Assembly (NCBI RefSeq): GCF_003012745.1
Contig: NZ_PXYK01000038.1
Span: 1-50,037, forward strand
Origin: Kumtagia ephedrae
GTDB lineage: Bacteria > Pseudomonadota > Alphaproteobacteria > Rhizobiales > Rhizobiaceae
DNA length: 50,037 nucleotides
Direction: 5' to 3'
Part shown: piece by piece, positions 26,021 through 34,496 of the stretch
Layout of the letters: every line of letters begins with the position of its first letter
How positions within the stretch are numbered: position 1 is the stretch's first letter
Program-made: the position numbers and the translations under genes
Notes under the pieces: generated by a model
What the model was told of the DNA's origin: nothing
The model's database searches: none
The model's input: the letters and a program-made list of their open reading frames with translations, nothing else

Positions 26021-27058
26021 ATGACGACAACACCGCATCTCAATCGCCGGGTGCTCCTGGCTTCCAGGCCGGAGGGCACGCCCACGCTTGAGAACTTCCG
26101 CTTCGAGGACAGGCCGGCGTCTGATCCGGCCGAAGGCGAAGTTCTGCTGAAGACACTCTATCTCTCGCTCGACCCGTATATGCGCGGCCGAATGAGCGCC
26201 GCAAAGTCCTATGCCAAACCGGTCGAAGTCGGAGACGTGATGGAGGGCGGCACGGTCGCGCAGGTGCTTCAGTCCCGCCATCCCGACTTTGCCCCGGGCG
26301 ATATCGTCCTTTCCTATTCCGGCTGGCAGAGTTTCTCGGTCTCCGACGGCAGCGGATTGCGAAAGCTCGATCCGCCGCAGGCGCCGGTCACCACCGCGCT
26401 GGGCATTCTCGGCATGCCCGGATTCACCGCCTATTCCGGCCTGCTCACGATCGGGCAGCCAAAGCCCGGCGAGACCGTCGTCGTCGCGGCGGCCAGCGGG
26501 CCGGTCGGATCGCTGGTTGGGCAGATCGCCCGGATCAAGGGGGCGCGGGCCGTGGGCATCGCCGGCGGGGCGGACAAATGCGCCTTCGTGCGCGACGAGC
26601 TCGGCTTCGACGCCGTGGTCGATCATCGCTCTGCGGACTTCGCCACGGAACTCGCCTCCGCCTGTCCCGACGGCATCGATGTCTATTTCGAGAATGTCGG
26701 CGGAAAGGTCTGGGATGGGGTCTTTCCGCTCCTCAACGACTTCGCCCGCATTCCGGTCTGCGGCCTCATCGCTCAGTACAACCATGCCGGAGACAGCTTT
26801 CCCGGCCCCGACCGCCTGCCCGGGCTGATGCGCGCGATCCTGAGCAAGAGCCTCCTTCTGCGGGGCTTCATCCAGCGCGAGTTCGTCTCCCAATATCCGG
26901 ATTTCCTGCGCGACGTCTCCGCCTGGATCGCATCGGATGAGGTTCGCTACCGGGAAGACATTGTCGACGGCCTCGACAACGCCCCGTCAGCCTTCATCGG
27001 CCTGCTCGACGGCCAAAACTTCGGGAAGCTCATTGTCCGGGTCGGTGACGCCGAATGA
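26021..27058 (+). CDS. NADPH-dependent enone/alkenal reductase (MDR, zinc-free)
   Basis: A 345-residue medium-chain reductase of the prostaglandin/leukotriene B4 reductase and curcumin reductase type. Hallmarks are LYLSLDPYMRGRMS near 45-60, LGMPGFTAYSGLL near 130 and a nucleotide loop AAASGPVGSLVGQIARIKG near 155. YFENVGGKVWDGVFPLLN near 220 and PVCGLIAQYN near 245 are also typical. No zinc ligands are seen. Such enzymes reduce the C=C bond of alpha,beta-unsaturated aldehydes and ketones. It follows the tautomerase by about 80 bp. Confidence 0.92.
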   Translation: MTTTPHLNRRVLLASRPEGTPTLENFRFEDRPASDPAEGEVLLKTLYLSLDPYMRGRMSAAKSYAKPVEVGDVMEGGTVAQVLQSRHPDFAPGDIVLSYSGWQSFSVSDGSGLRKLDPPQAPVTTALGILGMPGFTAYSGLLTIGQPKPGETVVVAAASGPVGSLVGQIARIKGARAVGIAGGADKCAFVRDELGFDAVVDHRSADFATELASACPDGIDVYFENVGGKVWDGVFPLLNDFARIPVCGLIAQYNHAGDSFPGPDRLPGLMRAILSKSLLLRGFIQREFVSQYPDFLRDVSAWIASDEVRYREDIVDGLDNAPSAFIGLLDGQNFGKLIVRVGDAE

Positions 27059-27110
27059 CGGCCGCCAAAGCCGCATCGCGATCCGCCCTTGGGGGAAGAA
27101 GGAAAGCGAG

Positions 27111-27893
27111 ATGATATCCAGTTCGGAACCAGGGGACGCGGCCATCCGCGGAAGTATCCTGATTGCCGGTGTCGGGTCCGCCCAAGGCCTTGGGGCGGCC
27201 ATCGCGCGCCGATTTGGCAGGGAGGGCTATCCTGTCGTGATCGCCGGACGCAATGCCGAGAAGCTGGAAGCGACCCGGTCCCGGTTGGACGCCGATGGCA
27301 TCACCGTCCGCGCGACATCGGGCGATGTGGCAAACCAGGAAGATGTGAAGCGTTTCGTCGCCGCCGCCGCGGAGCAGGCGCCGCTCGCGGTCGCCGTCCA
27401 CAACGCCGGCAGCAATCGACCCGCGCCGTTCCTCGAGTTGCTGCAGGAGGAATTCGAGGCGCATTGGCGCGAACATGCGCTGGGAGCCTACCACCTGGCG
27501 CGCGCAGCCTTGCCCGCACTGCTCGCCCGCCAGAACCGCGATCAACCCTTCAGCCATGGGCCGAGCCTCATCTTCACGGGTGCGAGCGGCAGCCTCCGGG
27601 GCAAGGCGAATTACGCGCCATTCAGTGCCGCGAAGGGCGCGCTTCGCAACCTCTCCCAGTCTCTTGCGCGCGAATTTGGCCCTTGGGGGGTGCATGTCGC
27701 GCATGTGGTGATTGACGGCGGGATCGCCGGCGAGCGCCTGCTGTCGAAGCGCCCGCAGTTGCGGGACAGCCGTGGCCCGGACGGTCTTCTGAACATCGAC
27801 GCGATCGCCGACGCCTACTGGACCCTGCACCATCAGCATCGCAGCGCCTGGACACAAGAGCTGGATTTGCGGCCATGGTCGGAGAGTTTCTGA
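27111..27893 (+). CDS. SDR-family protein with Phe in place of catalytic Tyr
   Basis: A 260-residue Rossmann protein. The nucleotide loop is GVGSAQGLGAAIARRFG and NAG is in VHNAGSN. The place of the YxxxK motif reads NYAPFSAAKGAL, so the residue four before the Lys is Phe. The AHVVIDGGI segment is typical of a non-classical SDR group that shares this Phe. It may be a poor or different oxidoreductase. GGGGAAGAAGGAAAG precedes the ATG. It lies in the MarR-MFS-led cluster between the enone reductase and YciI genes. Confidence 0.85.
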   Translation: MISSSEPGDAAIRGSILIAGVGSAQGLGAAIARRFGREGYPVVIAGRNAEKLEATRSRLDADGITVRATSGDVANQEDVKRFVAAAAEQAPLAVAVHNAGSNRPAPFLELLQEEFEAHWREHALGAYHLARAALPALLARQNRDQPFSHGPSLIFTGASGSLRGKANYAPFSAAKGALRNLSQSLAREFGPWGVHVAHVVIDGGIAGERLLSKRPQLRDSRGPDGLLNIDAIADAYWTLHHQHRSAWTQELDLRPWSESF

Positions 27894-27949
27894 GATCAGG
27901 CCGTGCGGGACACATGCCCGTTTCTGAACAACAGGAGGGAGGTCAAGCG

Positions 27950-28246
27950 ATGAAGTATTATCTTTGCAAGTACATACCGCCACGAGCGGATTTCCTCTCG
28001 ACGCTTAACGACGAGGAAAAGCAGTGGATGGCGAAGCACAGCGACTTCTTGAACGAACTGCTCGATCGGGGAACGATCGTCGCCCATGGCCCGGTCATCG
28101 ACCCGGCCGGCGGGTATGGCGTCTCGCTGTTCCGGATCGAGGATGATGCGGATATCGCCGCGATCACCGCGGCCGATCCCATCGTCCAGCAGGGAATCGG
28201 CCATTACGAGCATTATCCAATGCTCCATATCCGATCGAAGGGCTGA
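27950..28246 (+). CDS. YciI-like protein
   Basis: A 98-residue protein with the YciI fold pattern: MKYYLCKYIPPRADFL, then WMAKHSDFLNELLDRGTIVA, HGPVIDPAGGYGVSLF and the ADPIVQQGIGHYEHYPML ending. Related proteins are ferredoxin-like and some act on chlorinated or lactone intermediates (muconolactone-isomerase-like). The conserved His and Asp are present (KHSD, HGP). GGAGGGAGG precedes the ATG. It is the last gene of the rightward cluster; the next genes are on the other strand. Confidence 0.85.
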   Translation: MKYYLCKYIPPRADFLSTLNDEEKQWMAKHSDFLNELLDRGTIVAHGPVIDPAGGYGVSLFRIEDDADIAAITAADPIVQQGIGHYEHYPMLHIRSKG

Positions 28247-28309
28247 GCCGACGCTGCGACGCATCGGCTGACCGCCATTGGCCGCGGAAGCGCAGGACCC
28301 CCCTGCGTC

Positions 28310-29244
28310 CTACTCAGGCTTCGGTCGGCGCTGCCTTTCGTAGACCTGCAGGTGGCAGAAGGCCGTACGCAGAAGCGGCGCATCGAGGCCGCGGCGCTCG
28401 GCACGTTCCAGCATGTCGCCGACGATCGCGTCCGCCTCGATGCGCGGCGCGCCCTGGGCAATGTCGCGCATCATGGAGGCTGCCCACCCCGAGCTCCTGT
28501 CGAGCAGTCGCGCCTCCAGCTTCTGTACGTCGTCGGCCGTGAGCGCTATCCCCTCGGCCTGCGCCACGCTGCGGCATTCGGACATTGCTTGCCGCATGAG
28601 GCGTTCGCCGTCACGGGTCGCGCCACGATGTCCGTAACGGTGCCGCGCATCAGGCAGTTCATCATGGCGCCCGACGCCAGCATCACCCACTTGTTCCAGA
28701 GCGCATGCACGACATCGGAAGCGTGACTGCGCAGGCCGGGCGACTCTGCGAGCGAGCCGTGGAGAGCGGCCGCCATTGGTTCGCCCGCAGCCGAGCGGGC
28801 GCCGACGACAATGACGTCGTTCGTCCCGGCGTGGCGGATCACGCCATCTGCTCCCAGCGTCACGGCGATATAGGCAACGCCGCCGAGCACGCGGTCTTGG
28901 CCGAACTCGGCATCCAGATGATCATAGACCCCAAAGCCATTGAGGAACGGCAGGATGACGCTGCCGGGCCCGACCGCGGGCCGAATGTCCTGAATGGCGG
29001 AGTCGAGATCATATGCCTTGCAGGACAGGACGATCGCGTCGAACGGCGTTTTCAACTCGTCGCTGGAGATCGCATTGACGGGACCGTCGAAGTCTCCCAG
29101 CTCGCTGCGCACGCTCAGCCCCTGAGAAGCCAACGCCGCTCGTCTCCCTGGCCGCACGAGAAAGGTGACGTCGGCGCCCGCCTGCAGGAGCCTGGCGCCG
29201 TAATAGCCGCCGATCGCGCCAGCCCCGACCATCAGAATCCTCAT
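28310..29244 (-). pseudogene. panE: Ketopantoate reductase (ApbA/PanE family), frameshifted
   Basis: The N-terminal part starts MRILMVGAGAIGGYYGARLL, the NADPH loop of 2-dehydropantoate 2-reductases, and includes the LSCKAYDL segment and NKWVMLASGAMMNCLMRGTV. At about 28620 the frame changes. The family C-terminus continues in another frame from TRDGERLMRQAMSECRSVAQ to HLQVYERQRRPKPE. Adding one base restores the gene, and the span is one short of a multiple of three. GGAGG precedes the ATG at 29244. It may be a sequencing error. Members can also reduce other 2-oxo acids, which would fit the setting. Confidence 0.82.
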
Positions 29245-29299
29245 CTGACTATCCTCCATTCCGAGTGGTCGAAAGCGGTGCGCGCGTCGCCCCACGCCG

Positions 29300-30694
29300 C
29301 TATTGCCTGCGGTGTTTGAACCAGCTTCCCGACGCGACAGCCCAGAAGACGCAAAGGCCGTAGATCGCCATCGCGGCCGCGCCGAGGACGAAGAAGACGG
29401 TCAGCGATCCGGTCAGCGCCAGCGCGGCCCAGCCCACGCCTGCATAGAGTGTCAGTCGTAGCGCGCCTGCCAGCAGCGGCCATTTCAGCCGCCCGGCTCC
29501 CTGGGACGCGAAGTAGAGGGCAAGGCCCATGGAGAAGAAGCCATAGAAGGGGCCGACGATCCGGAGATAGTGCGCGCCCGTCTCGATCAGATGGGAGTCC
29601 GTGCCGAACAGCCGGAGCCAGATTTCGGGCCAGAACGCTGCCGCGAGGCCGACGGCGGAGCCGATGAGGAAAGCTATCAAGCCGCCTGCGACGGCAATGC
29701 TGCGGGCGCGCTGCGGCTGGCCCGCACCGATATTCGCGCCGACCAGGGCGACCATCGGGGCGCCGAGACCAAAGGCCACCGGAATCAGAAGATATTCCAG
29801 CCGAGCCGCCGTGGCGTAGCCGGCAAGCGCTTCGGTGCCGGCATAGGCGCCTACGATGGCTGCCGTCGACGCGATCAGGACGTTAGTGATCAGCGGGTTG
29901 AGGCAGGCCAGGCCACCGACGACCAGGATACTCCGCATCGGGCTCCATCGCATGGGGCCGGCTCTAAGCCTCGCGACATTGCGGCCACTCAGGCAGTACC
30001 AGCCCAGAGTGGCGGCGCCGGCGAGCTGATACAGCACCAATGCCCAGGCTCCACCGGCGACCCCAAGCGCCGGCAAGGGGCCGCAGCCGAAGATGAGGCC
30101 GGCGCAAACCGGGACCAGCAGCACCGCGCCACCGCAGATGACGGCCCCCGGCACGAGCATATTGCCAGTGCCGCGAACGACGCTCGCCAGCGCACTCATC
30201 AGCCACAAGGGCACGAGGCCGAGGAAGACCACCTGTCCGTATTCTTGCGCCGCCACGAGCGATGCGCCTTCGGCACCGAGAAGGCGGAACAGCGGTGCGC
30301 TGAAGGCCAGCAGCAGGACGGTGAACGCCAAGCCGATAGCGGCGCTGAGCACGGCTGCATGGCGCGCCAGATCGTCCGCGAGTGCGCCATTCCCGGACCC
30401 CAGCGCCCGAGCCACTGCCGCGGAGATGCCACCACCTAAAGCGCCCTGCGACATGTTCTGCATGAGCATCAGCACGGGCACGACGACTGCCACGCCAGCC
30501 AGCACGTCGGTCCCGAGTTTAGCCAGCAGCCAGACTTCGACGAGGCCGGTCGATGCCAGAGCCAGCATCATCAGGACGTTCGGCCAACTCATCCGCAGCA
30601 GCGTGGGCACGATCGCGCCATGGAGCATGCCGTGCAGGCGCGGATTGGCCTTCTGCAGCGCCGGGGCAGCCTGGAGCGACGACAGCTGTGTCAC
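29300..30694 (-). CDS. MATE family efflux transporter
   Basis: A 464-residue protein with 12 membrane helices in two similar halves (LRMSWPNVLMMLALASTGLV near 33 and GGLACLNPLITNVLIASTAA near 255). The family signature LVGANIGAGQPQRARSIA is near 330. It starts with GTG at 30694. It would export organic cations or drugs using a Na+ or H+ gradient. It is divergent from a MarR gene, and a strong inverted repeat between them (30738-30781) points to joint control. Confidence 0.9.
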   Translation of the reverse strand: MTQLSSLQAAPALQKANPRLHGMLHGAIVPTLLRMSWPNVLMMLALASTGLVEVWLLAKLGTDVLAGVAVVVPVLMLMQNMSQGALGGGISAAVARALGSGNGALADDLARHAAVLSAAIGLAFTVLLLAFSAPLFRLLGAEGASLVAAQEYGQVVFLGLVPLWLMSALASVVRGTGNMLVPGAVICGGAVLLVPVCAGLIFGCGPLPALGVAGGAWALVLYQLAGAATLGWYCLSGRNVARLRAGPMRWSPMRSILVVGGLACLNPLITNVLIASTAAIVGAYAGTEALAGYATAARLEYLLIPVAFGLGAPMVALVGANIGAGQPQRARSIAVAGGLIAFLIGSAVGLAAAFWPEIWLRLFGTDSHLIETGAHYLRIVGPFYGFFSMGLALYFASQGAGRLKWPLLAGALRLTLYAGVGWAALALTGSLTVFFVLGAAAMAIYGLCVFWAVASGSWFKHRRQ

Positions 30695-30737
30695 AGGCGC
30701 GCGAGGACAAAGAACATCGATCAGCCTCCGGAGTTAA

Positions 30738-30781
30738 TGGCATATGCACGCATCTGTCGACGCATTTGCGTGCATATGCCA
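30738..30781. promoter_or_regulatory. 14-bp-arm inverted repeat between MATE and MarR
   Basis: TGGCATATGCACGC (30738-30751) and its exact complement GCGTGCATATGCCA (30768-30781) are 16 bp apart. Each arm itself holds the palindrome GCATATGC, so this looks like two MarR dimer sites 30 bp, about three helical turns, apart. It sits in the divergent promoter region, 44 bp before the MATE start. Confidence 0.7.
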
Positions 30782-30863
30782 GTATCAGTCAAGCTGTTCC
30801 GCTGTTGATCACCCAGCGTCGCGATTGCGCTGGAATGCGACCGCAGTTTTGACGGAGCCCGGG

Positions 30864-31346
30864 ATGCAAGCATCGAAACGTGCGAAGGATCCGCTGATCT
30901 GCAATGGGGCGGCCTTGCGCAAGGCCACTCGCCGGATCACCCAGCTCTATGACGCCGTCCTCGCGCCTTGTGGGCTCTCTGTCTCGCAGCGCTCGGTGCT
31001 CGTGCATATCGCGCGCGCTGGCGAGCCCACCATGAGTGAGCTGGCGCAGGCGATGGTGCTCGATCGCTCAGCTCTTGCCCACAATCTCAAGCCGCTTCAA
31101 CGGGACGGTTACGTCGTGGTGCGGCGTGACGAGGTCGATGGCCGCAGCCGCCGGGTCGTACTGACGGAGGTCGGGCAGGAGAAGCTGAGCGCGTCCCACC
31201 ATCTCTGGCGCTCCGCCCAGGACCGCTTCGAGGCGGCTTACGGCGTTGAAAGGGCGGCCGATCTTCGCCTGGCCCTGGCTGAAATCTTTTCGGATGATTT
31301 CGCAAAGGCATTCAATCGGGCCCGGGCTGCACCGTCGTCAGGATGA
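30864..31346 (+). CDS. MarR family regulator
   Basis: A 160-residue winged-helix protein: dimerisation helix LICNGAALRKATRRITQLYD, recognition part TMSELAQAMVLDRSALAHNL, wing RRDEVDGRSRRVVLTEVG. It is a paralogue in outline of the MarR at 21507. The start is the ATG at 30864 with GGAG upstream; the upstream extension covers the operator region. It probably represses the divergent MATE pump and itself. A Cys sits near residue 13. Confidence 0.88.
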   Translation: MQASKRAKDPLICNGAALRKATRRITQLYDAVLAPCGLSVSQRSVLVHIARAGEPTMSELAQAMVLDRSALAHNLKPLQRDGYVVVRRDEVDGRSRRVVLTEVGQEKLSASHHLWRSAQDRFEAAYGVERAADLRLALAEIFSDDFAKAFNRARAAPSSG

Positions 31347-31458
31347 CGGTTGCGCGACCCGCGCTCACTGCTCATCGCCGCGGGGGGCCAGGGACGCTTG
31401 CGAACGTGAACGCTGCTCTGAGGCCGGCCCGTGTTCCTGTCGGATCGAGGCTCACCTA

Positions 31459-32310
31459 TCAGGCGGCCAGGAACGCCTTGGCCTTCGTCAGGAAGGCATC
31501 GTGATACTGGAAGATGCCGCCATGCCCGGCGTCGGGGTAAAGGACGAGTTCAGCCCCTGGGATGCGGCGCGCCAAATCGGACGAGTTCTCACTCGGTACC
31601 ATGATGTCGTGATCGCCGTTCGCCACGAGGACGGGCGTGCGGACGGCATCCAGCGGCTGCCGCGCCTGGAGGCCCCAGGCCTTGATCGCCTTCAGCTGGC
31701 GCAGGAAGGCCGTCAGGGAGACCGCCTTGTCGCGATCGCGGGTGCGCTCCTTTAACCGTGCAAGGAATGTCTTGGCCGCCCGCCTGCTTGCCGCGCTCGA
31801 CGTGAAGAAAAGATAGAATTTGGGATCGCGGAAGGTCAGGAGGCCTTTGATGATGAGCGGCCACGATACGGCGCCGACCCGCTCGATCCCGGCACCACCC
31901 GCAGGACCCGTGCCGGCGAGGATGGCGCGGCGGACGAGATCGGGTGCGTCGAGGAGGATCTGCTGCGCGACGAAGCCGCCGAGCGAGAAGCCGATCAGGT
32001 CGATCGACGTCAGTCTCAGCGCGCGGATCGTGGCGATCGTGTCGGCGGCCATCTCGGCGACGCTGAGCGGCGCTGTGCCGCCGGAACTGCCGATGCCGCG
32101 GTAATCGAGCGCATAGACCGGCCGATCCGCCGCCAGACCCTCGACGATGGGGGGATCGAAATTGTCGAGGTTCGCGCCCCAGTGATTGAGCAGCACCACC
32201 GGCACGCCGGCGTCAGGCCCGAGACGGCGATAGGCGAAGCGCGTGCCGGCAGCCTCGACGTGGCGGGTGAGTGCCGTCTTCCAATCTGCACTGCGGATGT
32301 AGGTGGCCAT
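31459..32310 (-). CDS. Alpha/beta hydrolase
   Basis: A 283-residue hydrolase. Nucleophile Ser109 in GFSLGG, acid in NGDHDIMVP (about 236) and His in PDAGHGGIF (about 265). LLNHWGANLDNFDPPIVEGL is the oxyanion region and YRGIGSSGG the next loop. It is similar in outline to the hydrolase at 34497-35336. It is the last gene of the leftward operon that starts near 37314. The substrate is unknown; esterase, lactonase and C-C hydrolase activity are all possible. Confidence 0.9.
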   Translation of the reverse strand: MATYIRSADWKTALTRHVEAAGTRFAYRRLGPDAGVPVVLLNHWGANLDNFDPPIVEGLAADRPVYALDYRGIGSSGGTAPLSVAEMAADTIATIRALRLTSIDLIGFSLGGFVAQQILLDAPDLVRRAILAGTGPAGGAGIERVGAVSWPLIIKGLLTFRDPKFYLFFTSSAASRRAAKTFLARLKERTRDRDKAVSLTAFLRQLKAIKAWGLQARQPLDAVRTPVLVANGDHDIMVPSENSSDLARRIPGAELVLYPDAGHGGIFQYHDAFLTKAKAFLAA

Positions 32311-32338
32311 GGTGGAATCCTTATTTCCCGGTATCGTG

Positions 32339-33340
32339 TCACTTCAGCGTGACGACGACCTTCCCCTTGGCGCGACCGGTGTCGATGTAGGCGAAGGCGT
32401 CGTTCAGCTTCTCGAACGGGAATGTGCGGTCCACGACCGGGCGGATCGTGCCGTCTTCGATCAGCTTCGTGATCCGGCCGAGCTGCTCGCCGTTGGCGCG
32501 CATGAACAGGAACGAATAGTCGACACCGGCGCGCTTCGCCTTGCGCCGGATGCCCCAACTCATCAGGCGCAACACGAGCCGCAGCATCGCATTCAAGCCT
32601 TGGGCGCGGGCGAAGGCCGTATCGGGTGGGCCGGAGATGGAGATCAGCTTGCCGCCGGGCTTGAGGACCCTCAGCGATTTCTCCAGCGTCGCGGCGTCGA
32701 GGCTGTTGAGGACGACGTCGTAGCCCGAGAGCTCTTCCTCGAACTTCTGGCTGCGATAGTCGATGACGACATCCGCCCCCAGTTCTTTCACCATCGCGGC
32801 ATTGGCGGCGCTCGCCGTCGTCGCGACGGTCGCGCCGAGATGCTTGGCGAGCTGGATGGCGAAGGTGCCGACACCACCCGATCCGGCATGGATCAGCACC
32901 TTCTGTCCCGGTTTGATCTGCGCGCGCTCGACCAGCAGCTGCCAGGCGGTCAGCCCGACCAGCGGGATCGACGCCGCTTCCGTCATCGACAGATTGGCAG
33001 GCTTGAGCGCCAGATCGGATTCGCTGACGGCGATCCGCTGGGCAAAGGTGCCGATCCGCCCGTCGCGGGGGCGGGCATAGACGGCGTCACCGACCTTGAA
33101 GCGCCGTACATTCGCGCCGACCTTGACGACGGCGCCGGCCAGGTCATGCCCGAGCACCAGCGGCGGCTTGTAGGGCAGTATCGGCTTGAACGCGCCGTCC
33201 CGGATCTTGGAATCGAGCTGGTTGAGTCCGGCGGCCTCAACCTCGACCAGCACGTCGTCGGGACCGGGCACGGGCTCGGGCATGTCGCCGAGACGCAGCG
33301 CCTGTTTCTTGCCGTAGCGGTCGAGGATGAAGGCCTTCAT
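32339..33340 (-). CDS. NADP-dependent quinone-oxidoreductase-like MDR
   Basis: A 333-residue zinc-free medium-chain reductase. GLNQLDSKIRDGAF, VLGHDLAGAVVKVGANVRRF, HAGSGGVGTFAIQLAKHLGA (nucleotide loop near 150), YDVVLNSLDAATLEKSLRVL and a C-terminal GRAKGKVVVTL are all typical of quinone oxidoreductase/Bi-domain NADP oxidoreductases. It reduces quinones or enones with NADPH. It lies 28 bp upstream of the first hydrolase gene on the same strand. Confidence 0.9.
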   Translation of the reverse strand: MKAFILDRYGKKQALRLGDMPEPVPGPDDVLVEVEAAGLNQLDSKIRDGAFKPILPYKPPLVLGHDLAGAVVKVGANVRRFKVGDAVYARPRDGRIGTFAQRIAVSESDLALKPANLSMTEAASIPLVGLTAWQLLVERAQIKPGQKVLIHAGSGGVGTFAIQLAKHLGATVATTASAANAAMVKELGADVVIDYRSQKFEEELSGYDVVLNSLDAATLEKSLRVLKPGGKLISISGPPDTAFARAQGLNAMLRLVLRLMSWGIRRKAKRAGVDYSFLFMRANGEQLGRITKLIEDGTIRPVVDRTFPFEKLNDAFAYIDTGRAKGKVVVTLK

Positions 33341-33379
33341 GCTGTCTCTCTCATCGGTTCGAGAACCCTGACGGAATTC

Positions 33380-34366
33380 TCAGGCATTGACGTCGATGAC
33401 AGTGCGTCCCTGGATCTTGCCTTCAAGGACGCGCCTCGCGATATCGGGCACGTCGGCGAGGCCGACCACCGTCGTCGTGCGGGCGAGTTTGTTGAGATCG
33501 AGATCACGGGCCAGACGCGACCAGGCCTCGATGCGGACTTCCTGCGGCGCGTTGACGGAATCGATGCCGGCAAGCGTGACATTGCGCAGGATGAACGGCA
33601 GGACGGTCGCGGGCAGATCGAGGCCCTGGGCCAGGCCGCACGCCGTCACGACGCCCCGATATCGGGTCTGGGCCAGCACATTCGCCAGCGTATGACTACC
33701 CACGGAGTCCACCGCACCGGCCCAGCGTTCGCCCGCGATCGGCTTTCCCGGCTCCGAAAGCGTGCGGCGATCGATGACTTCGGCCGCGCCGAGCTCGCGC
33801 AGATAGTCAGCTTCTTCGAGACGGCCGGTCGAAGCGACCACGCGGTAGCCGAGATCAGAGAGCAGCGCGATCGCGATCGATCCGACCCCGCCGTTGGCGC
33901 CCGTGACGATGATATCGCCGCGATCGGGTGTGATGCCGCCATGTTCCAGGGCCAGCACGCACAGCATGGCTGTGTAACCGGCCGTGCCGATCGCCATGGC
34001 GTCCTTCGTTGAAAAGGGTTCTGGGATTTTGACCAGCCAGTCGCCGCTCAGCCGCGCCTTCTGAGCATAGCCGCCGTGGTGGGTCTGGCTGAGGCCCCAA
34101 CTGTTCGCGACGACCTTGTCGCCCACCGCGATGCCGGGATAGGACGAGGCTTCCACCGTACCGGCAAGATCGATGCCCGGGACCAGCGGAAACTGCTTGA
34201 TGACGTCGATCCGGCCGCTCAGTGCGCCCGCGTCCTTGTAGTTCACGGTCGAATAGTCGACCCTGACCGTGACATCGCCCGGCATCAGATCGGCGTCGTG
34301 GAAGTCGGTCACCTTCGTCGAGAGCGCTTCGTTCTCTCGCGTGGCCACAAGTGCTTTGAAAGTCAT
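33380..34366 (-). CDS. acuI: Acryloyl-CoA reductase-like MDR (AcuI/YhdH family)
   Basis: A 328-residue enzyme. Family features: MTFKALVATRENEALSTKV at the start, VDYSTVNYKDAGALSGR near 40, FPLVPGIDLAGTVEAS near 62, nucleotide loop GANGGVGSIAIALL near 155 and SVGSHTLANVLAQTRYRG near 220. YhdH/AcuI reduces acryloyl-CoA and protects cells from acrylate. The start at 34366 is set by AAAGG upstream; the longer frame has poor composition. It is in the leftward operon between two alpha/beta hydrolases. Confidence 0.92.
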   Translation of the reverse strand: MTFKALVATRENEALSTKVTDFHDADLMPGDVTVRVDYSTVNYKDAGALSGRIDVIKQFPLVPGIDLAGTVEASSYPGIAVGDKVVANSWGLSQTHHGGYAQKARLSGDWLVKIPEPFSTKDAMAIGTAGYTAMLCVLALEHGGITPDRGDIIVTGANGGVGSIAIALLSDLGYRVVASTGRLEEADYLRELGAAEVIDRRTLSEPGKPIAGERWAGAVDSVGSHTLANVLAQTRYRGVVTACGLAQGLDLPATVLPFILRNVTLAGIDSVNAPQEVRIEAWSRLARDLDLNKLARTTTVVGLADVPDIARRVLEGKIQGRTVIDVNA

Positions 34367-34496
34367 TGCGCTATTCCTTTTGGGGTCGTTGATCACCGCG
34401 CGCATGCGATGACGGCGTCGATTGGGTTGCGTCGAAGGGGCATCGAAGCGTTGCGCCGAGCCGAAGCCCGACACCGCACCTGTCTCCGACCCAGCG

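Noticed and set aside
32303-34012. 569-codon open frame on the plus strand
   Set aside because: It lies opposite two clear reductase genes and part of a hydrolase start. Its sequence is Arg/Asp/Gly-rich with no domain, the usual antisense shadow in GC-rich DNA.
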